Positions 35,756 to 44,781 of a DNA stretch of 64,000 bases are shown piece by piece. This stretch comes from an uncultured Alphaproteobacteria bacterium. GTDB lineage: Bacteria; Pseudomonadota; Alphaproteobacteria; GCA-2731375. Made by a program: the position numbers and the translations under genes. The stretch spans positions 1,504,557-1,568,556 of the forward strand of contig CATOSZ010000003.1 in the NCBI GenBank assembly GCA_951812805.1. Reading direction: 5' to 3'. How positions within the stretch are numbered: the stretch's first letter is position 1; every line of letters begins with the position of its first letter. The notes beneath the pieces are model-generated. The model was not told the DNA's origin and searched no databases. It worked only from the letters and a program-made list of their open reading frames with translations.

Positions 35756-37345
35756 ATGCGCGGCGCAGATCGGGTTTGCGAGGCTCTGGCGCGGATGGCT
35801 GGCGGCACGATTTTTACGCTGTCCGGCAACCAGATCATGCCGGTGTTCGATGCCAGCATCGATGCGGGACTGACTCTGATCCACGTTCGCCACGAGGCGG
35901 CGGCGGTGCACATGGCGGAGGCCTGGGCCCAATTGACGGGCGAGGTCGCCGTCGCCCTGGTGACCGCCGGACCGGGATTTGCCAACGCGCTCTCCCCCCT
36001 CCTCGCCGCCCGTCAATCGGAAACCCCGCTGGTTCTGTTGAGCGGCGATTCACCGCTGAGCGGCGACGGCCGGGGTGCCTTCCAGGAACTCGATCAAACG
36101 GCCATGGCGGCGCCCGTGGTCAAGGCCGCCTGGCGGGCGACCAGTGCCGCGGACCTCGACGCCGACGTGGCCCGCGCGATCCAGCTCGCCGCCGCGGGCC
36201 GGCCGGGACCGGTGCATCTGGCGCTGCCTTTCGATCTGCTGAACGCGGAGACGGACGGCGGCGCGGCCGCCGTCCCGGTGCACACGCCCCTTCCGCCCGT
36301 GGACACGAGCGCGATCCGGCAGGCCGTTGCCGAGGCCCGGCGTCCGTTGGTCCTGACCGGCCCGGCCCTGAACCGGACCCGCGCCGGCGCGCTGCTGGAC
36401 GAATTGGAACAGGCCCTCGCGGCGCCGGTGGTGGCGATGGAGAGCCCCCGAGGCCTGCGCGACCCCGCGCTCGGCGCCGTCGCCGGCGTCCTCGCCGAGG
36501 CGGATCTGATCCTGGTCCTCGCCAAGCGGATCGACTTCACCCTCGGCTTCGCCGGGCCGGGCGTGCTGGCCGAGGATGCGCGCGTCGCCGTTCTCGACCC
36601 CGACGAGGCGGAGCTGGCACGGGCCGCGGCCGCACTCGGCGATCGGCTGCTGTCGGCCTTGCGCGCCGAGGGGCAGGCGAGCGCCCGGGCGCTCGTCGCG
36701 GCGGGTCGGGGGGCAGGCGACGACCGCCGGGCCTGGCGGGCCCGTGTGGCAGATGCGACCCGGCGCCGGGCCGAGGTGGCGACGGCGGCAGGCGGCCGGA
36801 TCACGCCGGATGCCGTCGGCGCGGCGGTTCAGGCTTGTCTGGATGCGGCGGGCGAGGCGGTGCTGGTCTCGGACGGCGGCGAGTTCGGCCAGTGGGCACA
36901 GGCCACGATCCAGGCGCCTGCACGGGTGATCAACGGGCCTGCGGGTGCCATCGGCGGCGCGGTGCCGCAAGCGGTCGCCGCCCGCTTGGCGCGACCGGGC
37001 GCTTGCGTGATGGCGCTGATGGGCGATGGCACGATCGGCTTCAACCTCACCGAGTTCGAAACCGCGTTGCGCCACGACGCGCCCTTCGTCGCCGTCGTCG
37101 GCAACGATGCCCGCTGGAATGCGGAGGTGCAGATCCAGCTCGCCGACTACGGGCCGAACCGGCTGGTCGGATGCGAACTTTCGGCCACGCGCTACGACCT
37201 CGCCGTCGCGGGCCTCGGCGGGCACGGCGAGCATGTCACGCGGGTCGAGGACCTCGGCCCCGCCCTTGCCCGCGCGGTGGCGAGCGGCCTGCCCGCCTGC
37301 GTCAATGTCGAGATCGAGGGCCTGCCGGCGCCGAACGTCGGTTGA
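35756..37345 (+). CDS. Thiamine diphosphate-dependent enzyme (acetolactate synthase-like)
   Basis: 529 residues. The N-terminal Pyr domain carries the catalytic Glu in VRHEAAAVHMAEAW, a central domain follows, and the C-terminal PP domain has the ThDP motif GDGTIGFNLTEFETALRHD ending in VVGND. It has the fold of acetolactate synthase, oxalyl-CoA decarboxylase or benzoylformate decarboxylase, and the true reaction is not decidable from sequence. It is divergent from the TRAP binding protein; a 2-oxo acid substrate shared with it is an inference. Confidence 0.85.
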   Translation: MRGADRVCEALARMAGGTIFTLSGNQIMPVFDASIDAGLTLIHVRHEAAAVHMAEAWAQLTGEVAVALVTAGPGFANALSPLLAARQSETPLVLLSGDSPLSGDGRGAFQELDQTAMAAPVVKAAWRATSAADLDADVARAIQLAAAGRPGPVHLALPFDLLNAETDGGAAAVPVHTPLPPVDTSAIRQAVAEARRPLVLTGPALNRTRAGALLDELEQALAAPVVAMESPRGLRDPALGAVAGVLAEADLILVLAKRIDFTLGFAGPGVLAEDARVAVLDPDEAELARAAAALGDRLLSALRAEGQASARALVAAGRGAGDDRRAWRARVADATRRRAEVATAAGGRITPDAVGAAVQACLDAAGEAVLVSDGGEFGQWAQATIQAPARVINGPAGAIGGAVPQAVAARLARPGACVMALMGDGTIGFNLTEFETALRHDAPFVAVVGNDARWNAEVQIQLADYGPNRLVGCELSATRYDLAVAGLGGHGEHVTRVEDLGPALARAVASGLPACVNVEIEGLPAPNVG

Positions 37346-37356
37346 GCCGAAGGCTC

Positions 37357-37872
37357 TCAGACCCGGAACTGGACCTGTTCGGAGAAGAACCGTTCGATCC
37401 GCCGGAGCGTGGTGTTGAGATCCAGCACCTCGTCGTAGCCGACCTGCCTGCCGTCGAACAGCGCCGCGACGTGGCGCTCGAACAGCGCCGTCACGTCGTT
37501 GCGGAGCGCCATGCCCTTTTCCGACAGCTTGACCCGCACCGTGCGCCGGTCGTGCTCCGAGCGTTCCTGTTCGATGTAGCCGTTCTGCGTTAGCTGCTTG
37601 ACGTTGTAGGAGACGTTGGAGCCGAGATAATAGCCGCGGTAGGTGAGCTCCCCGATGGTGATTTCGTCGTCGCCGATGTTGTAGAGGATCAGGGCCTGCA
37701 CGTTGTTGACGTCGCTCCGCCCGGAGCGGTCGAGCTCCGCCTTCAGCACATCGAGGAAGCGCCGGTGCATGCGTTCGATCAACAGCAGGGTCTCGCGATA
37801 GAGCGTCATCCGCTCCGCGTCGTCGGGTCCGGCCGCGCCGTCGTCCGTCGAATTCTCGCCGCTCGTGCTCAT
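37357..37872 (-). CDS. MarR-family regulator (LdtR-like winged helix)
   Basis: 171 residues. The DNA-binding core reads SDVNNVQALILYNIGDDEIT, IGELTYRGYYLGSNVSYNVK and QLTQNGYIEQERSEHDRRTVRV, with the recognition helix and the basic wing. The YYLGSNVSYNVKKL-like motif is close to LdtR-type MarR proteins of alphaproteobacteria, which control cell-envelope or stress genes. It converges on the ThDP enzyme. The start is taken at the ATG at 37872. Confidence 0.82.
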   Translation of the reverse strand: MSTSGENSTDDGAAGPDDAERMTLYRETLLLIERMHRRFLDVLKAELDRSGRSDVNNVQALILYNIGDDEITIGELTYRGYYLGSNVSYNVKQLTQNGYIEQERSEHDRRTVRVKLSEKGMALRNDVTALFERHVAALFDGRQVGYDEVLDLNTTLRRIERFFSEQVQFRV

Positions 37873-37956
37873 CCGCGTTTCGCCTCACGTCTGGACGTCT
37901 CGAATACCGGATTTATAGCACCGCGAGACGGGAAGCGGCCAGCGCGCAAGATGGCG

Positions 37957-38103
37957 TTAGACCTTCTCCATCACCAGCAGGACGATGGTCAGGATCAACA
38001 TCGCCAGGAAGGCCAGGCCGGAGATCTTGGTCTGCATCGAAAAGCGGGGCCGCGGCGGCGGTGGCTCCGCCGCCTCGTCCGGCTTTTCCGGCTCGGTGCT
38101 CAT
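37957..38103 (-). CDS. 48-residue single-pass membrane peptide
   Basis: Too short for ordinary gene calling. The ATG at 38103 overlaps the stop of the HCCA-isomerase gene by ATGA, and the protein ends at TAA 37957-37959. It has a Pro/Glu-rich N-terminus (MSTEPEKPDEAAEPPPPRPR) and one transmembrane helix (ISGLAFLAMLILTIVLLVM) ending KV. High GC third positions and translational coupling favour a real gene. Role unknown. Confidence 0.6.
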   Translation of the reverse strand: MSTEPEKPDEAAEPPPPRPRFSMQTKISGLAFLAMLILTIVLLVMEKV

Positions 38104-38708
38104 GCCGCGCGTGCCGCCTGGATGGCTTCCCGCACCAGGGGCAGGCGATCGTTGCCGAAATACATGTCGTCGCCGACGAAGATGGTCGGCGAGCCGAAAC
38201 CGCCCCGGGCGATCAGTTCTTCCGTATTGGCGCGGAGCGCGCCCTTGATCTCGTCCCGCCCGCAGCCCTCGAGCAAAGCGGCGCCGTCCAGGCCGGCGCT
38301 GGCCGCGATACCGCCCATGACCTCGTCCTGGGAGATGTCCCGGTCTGCGCCCCAGTACGCTTCGAACGCCGCGCGGGCGAAGTCGACGAGTTTGCCCTGC
38401 TCCGCCGCGACCAGGCAGCCGCGCATCGCCTTCACGCTGTTGACCGGGAAAACCGTCGGCGGCCAGGTGATGGTAATGCCCGCATGCGCCGCCCAGTCGG
38501 CCATGTCCTTCGACTGGTAGGCGACCTTGGCCTCGACCGGGTTCTCGCGGTTGGCCTGCACCGAAGGATTGACGGCATTGAAGACGCCGCCGACCAGGAT
38601 CGGTTTCCAGGTCACCTCGACGCCGAGCTCGTCGGCGAGCGCCACCATTCGATGAAAGCCGAGATAGGTCCAGGGGGAGGAACAGTCGAAGTAGAAGTCG
38701 ATACTCAT
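38100..38708 (-). CDS. 2-hydroxychromene-2-carboxylate isomerase-like DsbA-family protein
   Basis: 202 residues from the ATG at 38708. The N-terminus MSIDFYFDCSSPWTYLGFHR has the DsbA/HCCA isomerase glutathione-dependent fold with Ser at the active position (CSSPW). Further motifs are YFGNDRLPLV and GGFGSPTIFVGDDMYFG. It may catalyse glutathione-dependent isomerisation of an aromatic catabolism intermediate. It is downstream of the polysaccharide deacetylase-like gene. Confidence 0.85.
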   Translation of the reverse strand: MSIDFYFDCSSPWTYLGFHRMVALADELGVEVTWKPILVGGVFNAVNPSVQANRENPVEAKVAYQSKDMADWAAHAGITITWPPTVFPVNSVKAMRGCLVAAEQGKLVDFARAAFEAYWGADRDISQDEVMGGIAASAGLDGAALLEGCGRDEIKGALRANTEELIARGGFGSPTIFVGDDMYFGNDRLPLVREAIQAARAA

Positions 38709-38742
38709 GGCCTGTGTGTCCTTGATCTTCGGTTCGTATGTG

Positions 38743-39633
38743 TCAGCCGCCCGGCACGATGCCGGGTGCCAGGCTTTCGATATGGGCGCAGATGTCGCCC
38801 GGGCGGGTGATCCAGACCTTGTCGGAATGGGCCTGGATATGCTGGAAGGCGCGGCGCAGCTGCGGGATGCGATAGGGCCGCCCCATGACGAAGGGATGCA
38901 GCGAGATCGGGCAGACCAGCGGTTGGCGTTCCGATTGCGCCAGCATCTCATCGAACATGTCGATGATCATGTCCGCGAATTCCTCGGTGGAATAGCGATA
39001 CCAGACGATGCCGCGGGTGTCGTTCACCTCGATCGGATAGGGCATGGAGAGGATGCGGCCATTGCGGGTCTTCATCCAGACCGGCTGGTCGTCCATCGTC
39101 CAGTCCATGACATAGCGATAGCCCGCCTCCTGCAGCAGGTCCATCGTCACCTCCGAGTTGGAGAGCCAGGGGCTCATCCAGCCGGTCGGCGCCTTGCCTT
39201 CCTCCCGGGTGATGCGCGCCGTGATCTCGGCGATATGCGCACGCTCGCCCGCCTCGTCGAGCGTGCCCTGCTCGTCCGAATTGGTAATGCCGTGGCCGAG
39301 GATCTCGTCGCCGCGCGCCCGCAGGGCCTCGGCGATGCCGGGGCATTCGTCGTAGATCGCGGTGTTCATCTGCGCCTCGGCCGGCAGGCCGAGCTCGTCG
39401 AACAGCTCCATCAGCCGCCAGACGCCGACCCGGTTGCCGTAGTCGCGCCAGGAATAGACCGAATGGCTGTTCGCCTGGTCCGGCGGGGCGATCGCCGCAC
39501 CCTTGCCCCGGCCGTAGCGGAAGGCCTCCACGTTGACGGCGATATAGACGGCGAGACGTTTGCCGTCCGGCCAGTCGTAGTCGGGGCGGGCGGAAATCGC
39601 GCTGAAGTCGTAGCGACCGTGATTTTCGAGCAT
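38743..39633 (-). CDS. Polysaccharide deacetylase-like (PuuE-type) hydrolase
   Basis: 296 residues. The NodB-homology fold shows as AVYIAVNVEAFRYG, the conserved MNTAIYDECPGIAEALRARG and GWMSPWLSNSEVTMDLLQEAGY, with the C-terminal SLHPFVMGRPYRIPQL. This arrangement matches the PuuE/uricase-type allantoinase group of deacetylases, so a polysaccharide role is not certain. The first metal-binding Asp motif is changed relative to classical NodB (VNVEAF). It is on the minus strand, 34 bases before the HCCA-isomerase start. Confidence 0.8.
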   Translation of the reverse strand: MLENHGRYDFSAISARPDYDWPDGKRLAVYIAVNVEAFRYGRGKGAAIAPPDQANSHSVYSWRDYGNRVGVWRLMELFDELGLPAEAQMNTAIYDECPGIAEALRARGDEILGHGITNSDEQGTLDEAGERAHIAEITARITREEGKAPTGWMSPWLSNSEVTMDLLQEAGYRYVMDWTMDDQPVWMKTRNGRILSMPYPIEVNDTRGIVWYRYSTEEFADMIIDMFDEMLAQSERQPLVCPISLHPFVMGRPYRIPQLRRAFQHIQAHSDKVWITRPGDICAHIESLAPGIVPGG

Positions 39634-39692
39634 GTCGATACCTCCGAGGCTTTGGCGTGGGCAAATCTAGCCGCTGGGCCGCAGCGATGCCA

Positions 39693-40853
39693 TCACTCCG
39701 CCGGTTTGGCCTCGGCGCTGGCCGGAAAGATCTCCGGCGTGCCGAAGGGTAGCGTCTCCAGGTAGAGGGAGCGCGAGGGGAAGGCGAAGGCGGCGCCGTT
39801 CTCTTCGACGATTTGTTTGATGCGGAACAGCAGGTCCTGCTTGATCTCCATCCACTCGCCCCAGGCCTTCGTCCTGGTAAAGCAATAAAGCATGACGTCG
39901 ATCGAGGAATCGCCGAAGCGGTCGACGTTGATGAGGGTGGTGACCGCGGGCGAGCCGGTCTCGAACGCCTCGTCCCCGTACACGTGCTCGCGGATCGCCT
40001 CGACGATGGCGCGCAGCTGTTCGGTGCTGGTGCGGTATTCGAGGCCGATGGTCCAGTAGATCCGCCGGTGGTGCATGCGGGAGAAGTTGACCAGCGCCTT
40101 GCCGGTCAGGAGCGAGTTGGGAATGGTCACCAGCGAGAGGTCGAAACGGCGGATCTTGGTCGTGCGAAAGCCGATCGACTCAATCGTGCCCTCGACGTCG
40201 GGCGTGCGGATCCACTCGCCCCGCTCGCAGATGTGATCGAGGAAGATGTTGAGGCCGGCGAACAGGTTGGCGATCAGGTTCTGCGCGCCGAAGGCGATCG
40301 CCATGCCGACCAGGCCGAGGCCGCCCAGCAGCGCCGCGACGTTGAAGTCCCACTCCTCCAGCACCGCGACGACGCCGAGGCAGGCGATGGCGAACTTGGC
40401 GAACTTGGCGAAGAAGTCGCGTAAGGAATCGCGAAGGCCGCGGTGCCCCATCGCCAGGGTCAACCGGTCGACCAGGTGGGAGAGCGGTTCGACCAGCTGG
40501 TAGAGTGACCAGAAGATGGTGAAGGCGATGAGGGAACGGACCAGGCGGTCGAGGATGAACAACACGTCGTCGGGCAGCGGCACCACCCGGGTCGCGGCAA
40601 AAACGCCGACGACGACGAAAAGAAAGCGGATCGGCGCCTCCAGCGCGACCAGGATGGCGTCGTCGATCTCGTTCTTGGTCCGCCGGGTGATCTTGCGCAG
40701 GAGCTCGATCAGGCCCCGCGCGAGCACCCGGCGCAGCACCAGGAACAGCAGGAAGACGCCGAGCGCGGTCAGCACATGGCCAAGATCGACGCCCCCGACG
40801 CCGGTGTGCCAGACCGCCTCGACCTGGCGCCAGAAATCCGTTGCGCTTTCCAT
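39693..40853 (-). CDS. MscS-family mechanosensitive channel
   Basis: 386 residues. Several N-terminal transmembrane helices (LGVFLLFLVLRRVLARGLI, FLFVVVGVFAATRVV, ALIAFTIFW-type) precede the MscS pore helix and beta domain: AALLGGLGLVGMAIAFGAQN, then LIANLFAGLNIFLDH. The cytoplasmic C-terminus follows. It relieves hypo-osmotic stress. The stop is 60 bases upstream of the deacetylase start in the transcriptional direction. Confidence 0.88.
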   Translation of the reverse strand: MESATDFWRQVEAVWHTGVGGVDLGHVLTALGVFLLFLVLRRVLARGLIELLRKITRRTKNEIDDAILVALEAPIRFLFVVVGVFAATRVVPLPDDVLFILDRLVRSLIAFTIFWSLYQLVEPLSHLVDRLTLAMGHRGLRDSLRDFFAKFAKFAIACLGVVAVLEEWDFNVAALLGGLGLVGMAIAFGAQNLIANLFAGLNIFLDHICERGEWIRTPDVEGTIESIGFRTTKIRRFDLSLVTIPNSLLTGKALVNFSRMHHRRIYWTIGLEYRTSTEQLRAIVEAIREHVYGDEAFETGSPAVTTLINVDRFGDSSIDVMLYCFTRTKAWGEWMEIKQDLLFRIKQIVEENGAAFAFPSRSLYLETLPFGTPEIFPASAEAKPAE

Positions 40854-40862
40854 CGGGGTTGT

Positions 40863-41876
40863 CTACCCGCCGACGCCGGGAAAGACGATCGCCGCCTTGC
40901 CGCGCGACTGCCGTTCCAAAACGGCGGCCATCGCGCCCTGGAAATCGTCGATTTCGAAGCGATGGGAACAGACCGGTGTCAACAGTCCCTCCTCGCACCA
41001 GCCGGCCATCCGTTCCTGCAACGCCCGGACCGCCGTTTCGTGAACCTCCGGCCGGTCGCCCTCCTGGGTCCAGCCGACGTAGATGCCGTAGTTGAGGCCG
41101 ATGGCGCTGACGTTCTTGACCAGCAGATGGTTGCTCGGAAAGGCGAAGACGTCGCCCGACGCGAAACCCAGCGTGAGGATCCGGCCGTCGAAGGCCAGGC
41201 AGCGGAGTGACTGTTTCGAGGTCTCCCCGCCGATCGGGTCGATCACCACGTCGACGCCGCGCCCGTCGGTGAGCGCGCGGACCTTGGCCACCAGATCCTC
41301 GCCTAAAATGAAGCCCTCGTCGGCGCCGTGCTCGGCCGCCAGCGCCAGCTTCTCCTCCGTGCTGGCGGTGGCGATGACCCGGGCGCCCAGGATCTTGGCG
41401 ATCTCGATCGCCGCCAGGCCGACCGCGCCGGCGGCGCCGTGCACCAGCAGGGTTTCCCCCGCCTTCAGGTCGGCTTTCCAGATCAACGCCGCATAGGCCG
41501 TGGCGTGGGAGAGCGGCAGGCTGGTCGCGGCGGCGAAGTCGACGCCCGCGGGCTTGGCGTAGGTGCAAGCCTCGTGCGCGACCGATTCCTCCGCCTGGCC
41601 GCCCCAGGGCAGCACGGCCGTGACGGCGTCGCCCGGCGCGAAGCGGGTGACCTCCGGGCCGACCTCGGCGACCACGCCGGCGACCTCCGTGCCGGGGGAG
41701 AAGGGCAGCGGCGGTTTGCGCTGATAGCGCCCGGCGACGACCACGCTGGTCGCGAAGCTGACGCCCGCGGCGGCATGGCGAATGCGTACGCCCTGTGGAA
41801 ACATCTCCGGCGGCGCCACCTCCTCCACCTTAAGGTTTTCGAAGGGGCCGAATTCCCGACACAGAACCGCGCGCAT
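40863..41876 (-). CDS. NADPH:quinone oxidoreductase-like zinc-free MDR protein
   Basis: 337 residues. The N-terminal GroES-like domain is followed by the NADPH loop VHGAAGAVGLAAIEIAKILG. The quinone-oxidoreductase hallmarks GTEVAGVVAEVGPEVTRF and DVVIDPIGGETSKQSLRCLA are present. It has no zinc-binding cysteines. It reduces quinones or enones. It is divergent from the SDR gene at 42030 and starts just upstream of the MscS gene. Confidence 0.88.
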   Translation of the reverse strand: MRAVLCREFGPFENLKVEEVAPPEMFPQGVRIRHAAAGVSFATSVVVAGRYQRKPPLPFSPGTEVAGVVAEVGPEVTRFAPGDAVTAVLPWGGQAEESVAHEACTYAKPAGVDFAAATSLPLSHATAYAALIWKADLKAGETLLVHGAAGAVGLAAIEIAKILGARVIATASTEEKLALAAEHGADEGFILGEDLVAKVRALTDGRGVDVVIDPIGGETSKQSLRCLAFDGRILTLGFASGDVFAFPSNHLLVKNVSAIGLNYGIYVGWTQEGDRPEVHETAVRALQERMAGWCEEGLLTPVCSHRFEIDDFQGAMAAVLERQSRGKAAIVFPGVGG

Positions 41877-42029
41877 GTTTCACTCCATCAGATCGCCGAC
41901 AGTCGTCGTCGAGGCTATGCGGGCACAGGCACGGCTTCAAGCGCCGCTTTTCGCCGATGCGGAGAATGTTCTAACCTCGCCACGACGCGCGTTCGCGCGG
42001 CCACTCGTCAGCAACAGGAGACGACAGTC

Positions 42030-42809
42030 ATGGATCTCGGTATCGCCGGCCGCAAGGCCATCGTTTGCGCCTCGAGCCGGGGCCTCGGACGGGCCACGGC
42101 CTTTTCCCTCGCGCGCGCCGGCGTCGAGGTCACCTTGAACGGCCGGCGCGAGGACGTGCTGGCGGAAACCGCGGCCGAGATCCGCGCGGAGACCGGGGCG
42201 ACGGTTCACACGGTCGCGGCCGACGTCTCGACCGCGGCGGGGCAGAGCGAACTACTCGCCGCCTGCCCGGAGACGGACATCCTGATCAACAACAACGGCG
42301 GCCCGCCGTTCAAGGATTTCCGCGAACTCGACCGCCAGGCCATGCTGGACGGGGTGACCATGAACATGGTGACGCCGATCGAGCTGCTCCAGAAGGTGAT
42401 CGACGGCATGGTCGAGCGGCGCTTCGGCCGGGTCGTCAACATCACCTCGGTCACCGTGCGCATGCCGGTCTTCGGCCTCGATCTCTCGAGCGGCGCGCGC
42501 GCCGGCCTCACCGCCTTTCTCGCGGGCGTCGCCCGTTCCGTCGCCCAGCACAACGTCACCATCAATCATGTGCTGCCGGGCTATATCGACACCGACCGGC
42601 TGCGCGGCGGCATTTCGGCCACGGCGGGCCTGCGCGGGACCTCGGAGAACGCAGTGGCGGACGCGCAGGCCGCCTCGGTTCCCGCACGGCGCTTCGGCGA
42701 CCCGCACGAGTTCGGCGAGACCTGCGCCTTTCTCTGCTCGACCCAGGCCGCCTACATCACCGGGCAGTCCCTGCTGGTCGACGGCGGCCTCTATAACGGG
42801 GCGATCTGA
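42030..42809 (+). CDS. Divergent SDR protein lacking the Tyr-Lys catalytic pair
   Basis: 259 residues from the ATG at 42030, with CAGGAG upstream. It has the Rossmann start (KAIVCASSRGLGRATAFS), the NNNGGPP loop and Ser140 (VNITSV), but the expected Tyr-x3-Lys is Ser153-x3-Arg157 (LSSGARAGL). This divergent group of SDR proteins is known, and its chemistry may differ from classical oxidoreductases. The C-terminal FGETCAFLCSTQAAYITGQ and LLVDGGLYNG are normal. It is followed by the dispersed palindrome. Confidence 0.82.
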   Translation: MDLGIAGRKAIVCASSRGLGRATAFSLARAGVEVTLNGRREDVLAETAAEIRAETGATVHTVAADVSTAAGQSELLAACPETDILINNNGGPPFKDFRELDRQAMLDGVTMNMVTPIELLQKVIDGMVERRFGRVVNITSVTVRMPVFGLDLSSGARAGLTAFLAGVARSVAQHNVTINHVLPGYIDTDRLRGGISATAGLRGTSENAVADAQAASVPARRFGDPHEFGETCAFLCSTQAAYITGQSLLVDGGLYNGAI

Positions 42810-42831
42810 GCAGGTTTTGTTTCGAGACTGG

Positions 42832-42912
42832 CCCGGCCGGCCCGCGCCCCCGGCCCAAGCACCCCAAGGGTACACGCTACGGGTGGTTGGGCCGGGGGCG
42901 CGGGCCGGCCAG
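42832..42912. repeat. Dispersed palindromic repeat, copy B
   Basis: Arms GGCCGGCCCGCGCCCCCGGC and its reverse complement flank a loop with AAGGGTACAC, the reverse complement of the GTGTACCCTT loop in copy A at 17161-17243. Copy B is in a convergent gap between the SDR gene and the NIPSNAP operon. The same arms and the conserved loop in opposite orientation argue for a mobile or REP-like element. Confidence 0.85.
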
Positions 42913-42932
42913 GCACATCGGCGCAAGCCGAT

Positions 42933-43157
42933 CTAACCCACGATCTGCGGGATCAGGTGGTCGCGGCGGATATCCTCCAGATGCGCCACCTTCTCGGCGC
43001 CGGATAGTCTGGCGCCGATGCCCGCGGTCATCGCCAGCGTGAGCGAGCGGTCGCTCATGTCCAGCCAGAAGGCGCGGCGGACCAGCTTGCCCTCGCTGTC
43101 GCGGGCGAAGGGATCGTCGGGATTGGCGCCGAGGTCGGGTTGATAGAAGCCAGCCAT
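42933..43157 (-). CDS. Small protein of unknown function
   Basis: 74 residues. It starts MAGFYQPDLGANPDDPFARD and has a C-terminal helix (LSGAEKVAHLEDIRRDHL). It lies 10 bases downstream of the NIPSNAP-like gene on the same strand. I do not recognise a family. Codon use fits the neighbours. Confidence 0.5.
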   Translation of the reverse strand: MAGFYQPDLGANPDDPFARDSEGKLVRRAFWLDMSDRSLTLAMTAGIGARLSGAEKVAHLEDIRRDHLIPQIVG

Positions 43158-43167
43158 CGCCGCCGCC

Positions 43168-43491
43168 TCAGGGCTTCGGGCCCCAGGGGGCGTTCAGCAG
43201 CAGCTTCACCTCCTGGGTCATGACGTGCTGGCGGATCTGGGCGGCGAAGGCCATGAAGGCCTCGTCCTGGAACAGACCCGCCCAGAAGGCGCGGCGCGCC
43301 GCGTCGTCGTCGAACTTCCACAGGTGCACCAGCTGGTTGATGGTGCCGACGTCGGAGGTAAAGTACCCGACCAGATTGTCGGAGAAGCCACCGGCTTCGA
43401 GCGCCGGCCAGCCGAGCTCGCTATAGAGGCGTACCGCCTCGCCCATATGCCCGACATGCAGCGTGTAGGTCCGCATTTCATAGATCGCCAT
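43168..43491 (-). CDS. NIPSNAP-family protein
   Basis: 107 residues. The N-terminus MAIYEMRTYTLHVGHMGEAV and the run VGTINQLVHLWKFDDDAARR with the conserved H-W-F motif are the NIPSNAP ferredoxin-like fold. These are often found next to catabolic oxidoreductases and may act in small aldehyde or isocyanate-type reactions, though the function is uncertain. It lies 18 bases from the MFS gene. Confidence 0.85.
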   Translation of the reverse strand: MAIYEMRTYTLHVGHMGEAVRLYSELGWPALEAGGFSDNLVGYFTSDVGTINQLVHLWKFDDDAARRAFWAGLFQDEAFMAFAAQIRQHVMTQEVKLLLNAPWGPKP

Positions 43492-43509
43492 CGTCGCCTC
43501 TCCCTCGAT

Positions 43510-44778
43510 TTATCCCTTGAGCGCGGAGAATAGCGGCGCGGCCGCGCGATGCGAAGGCCCCTCGGGCCGGCCCATCGCCCAGACGAAGAAGCCGATCAGC
43601 GCCAGGTTGGCGAGATTGAAGGCGACGCCGACGACGAAGGCCAGGTGATAGCCGCCCGAAAGATCGAACAGGAAACCGCCGAGCAGGCCCCCGAGGCCCA
43701 TGGCCGAGGTGCCGAAGAAATAGACCACGCCGATGCGCCAGCCGGCCTGCGACTCGGGGAACAGCTGGCGCACGGCGAGCGCGTAGGACGGCACGATGCC
43801 GCCGAACACCAGGCCATAGAGCGCCGAGATCACATAGAGGCCGCCCAGCCCGTCGACCACCGTATAGAGCGAGAGCGAGATCGCCTGCAGGCTGGAGCTG
43901 ACCAGGATGGTCTGCAGCCCGCCGATCCGGTCGGCGAGCCAGCCGAAGCCGAGTCGCGAGAGAAAGGCGCAGGCGAGCAGCAGCGAGAGCATCTCCGCCC
44001 CGCGCGCCGCCTGGAAGCCGAGGTCGGTGCAATAGGCGACGATATGCACCAGCGGCATCGCCATGGCGACACAGCAGCCGACGAAGGCGAGGCCCAGCAG
44101 GGTCAGCACCAGGTTGGCCGGCAGGCCGAGGACGCGGCCGTCGGCCGTCATCCGACCGACCTCGGGCACGGCGCGCGCCTCGACGCGGGGCGCCCGGCGG
44201 CGGAAAGTCAGCGAAAGCGGCAGCACCACCAGCACCGCTACCACGCCGTAGCCGATCATGGTCTGGCGCCAGCCATAGTCCTCGATGGTCCAGCGCAGCA
44301 GCGGCGGCCAGATCGCGCCGGCGAGGCTCTGGCCGCTCGCCACCAGGGCGACGGCGAGGCCGCGGCGCCGGAAGAACCAGCGCGTCGTGTTGGTCATCAG
44401 CGGCGAGAACAGCGCGCCGGAGCCGAGCAGGCCGACGAACAGTCCCTGGCCCAGCAGAAAGCCGAGCATCGAGGTGCTGGTGGCCGAGAGTAGCGAGCCC
44501 GCCGCGATCGCCGCCGTCGCCAGCAGGGCCGGTGCCAGCATGCCATGGCGGTCCGACCACCAGCCGGCCAGAATGCCGCCGGCACCGGTGCCGGCATAGA
44601 TCAGCGCATAGCCGAGGGAGGGAATGCTGCGGGGCCAGCCGAAGTCGAGAGCGATCGGCTTCAAGGCGACGGAGATCAGATAGGTCGCACCGAAACTCAC
44701 GGTCAGGATCAGCGTCGAGGCGATCGCCACCCACCAGGCATAGGCGCCGTCGATCTCCGCCCCGCGGCGCTCCGCCAT
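43510..44778 (-). CDS. MFS transporter, about 12 transmembrane helices
   Basis: 422 residues. The MFS pattern is clear: first-half GILAGWWSDRHGMLAPALLA, symmetric second half LGFGWLADRIGGLQTILV, and about 12 hydrophobic helices. A loop near residue 190-205 (RRRAPRVEARAVPEVG) separates the halves. It probably imports or exports a small organic acid or sugar derivative. It lies three bases from the glycosidase-like gene in the transcriptional order. Confidence 0.88.
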   Translation of the reverse strand: MAERRGAEIDGAYAWWVAIASTLILTVSFGATYLISVALKPIALDFGWPRSIPSLGYALIYAGTGAGGILAGWWSDRHGMLAPALLATAAIAAGSLLSATSTSMLGFLLGQGLFVGLLGSGALFSPLMTNTTRWFFRRRGLAVALVASGQSLAGAIWPPLLRWTIEDYGWRQTMIGYGVVAVLVVLPLSLTFRRRAPRVEARAVPEVGRMTADGRVLGLPANLVLTLLGLAFVGCCVAMAMPLVHIVAYCTDLGFQAARGAEMLSLLLACAFLSRLGFGWLADRIGGLQTILVSSSLQAISLSLYTVVDGLGGLYVISALYGLVFGGIVPSYALAVRQLFPESQAGWRIGVVYFFGTSAMGLGGLLGGFLFDLSGGYHLAFVVGVAFNLANLALIGFFVWAMGRPEGPSHRAAAPLFSALKG

Positions 44779-44781
44779 ACG

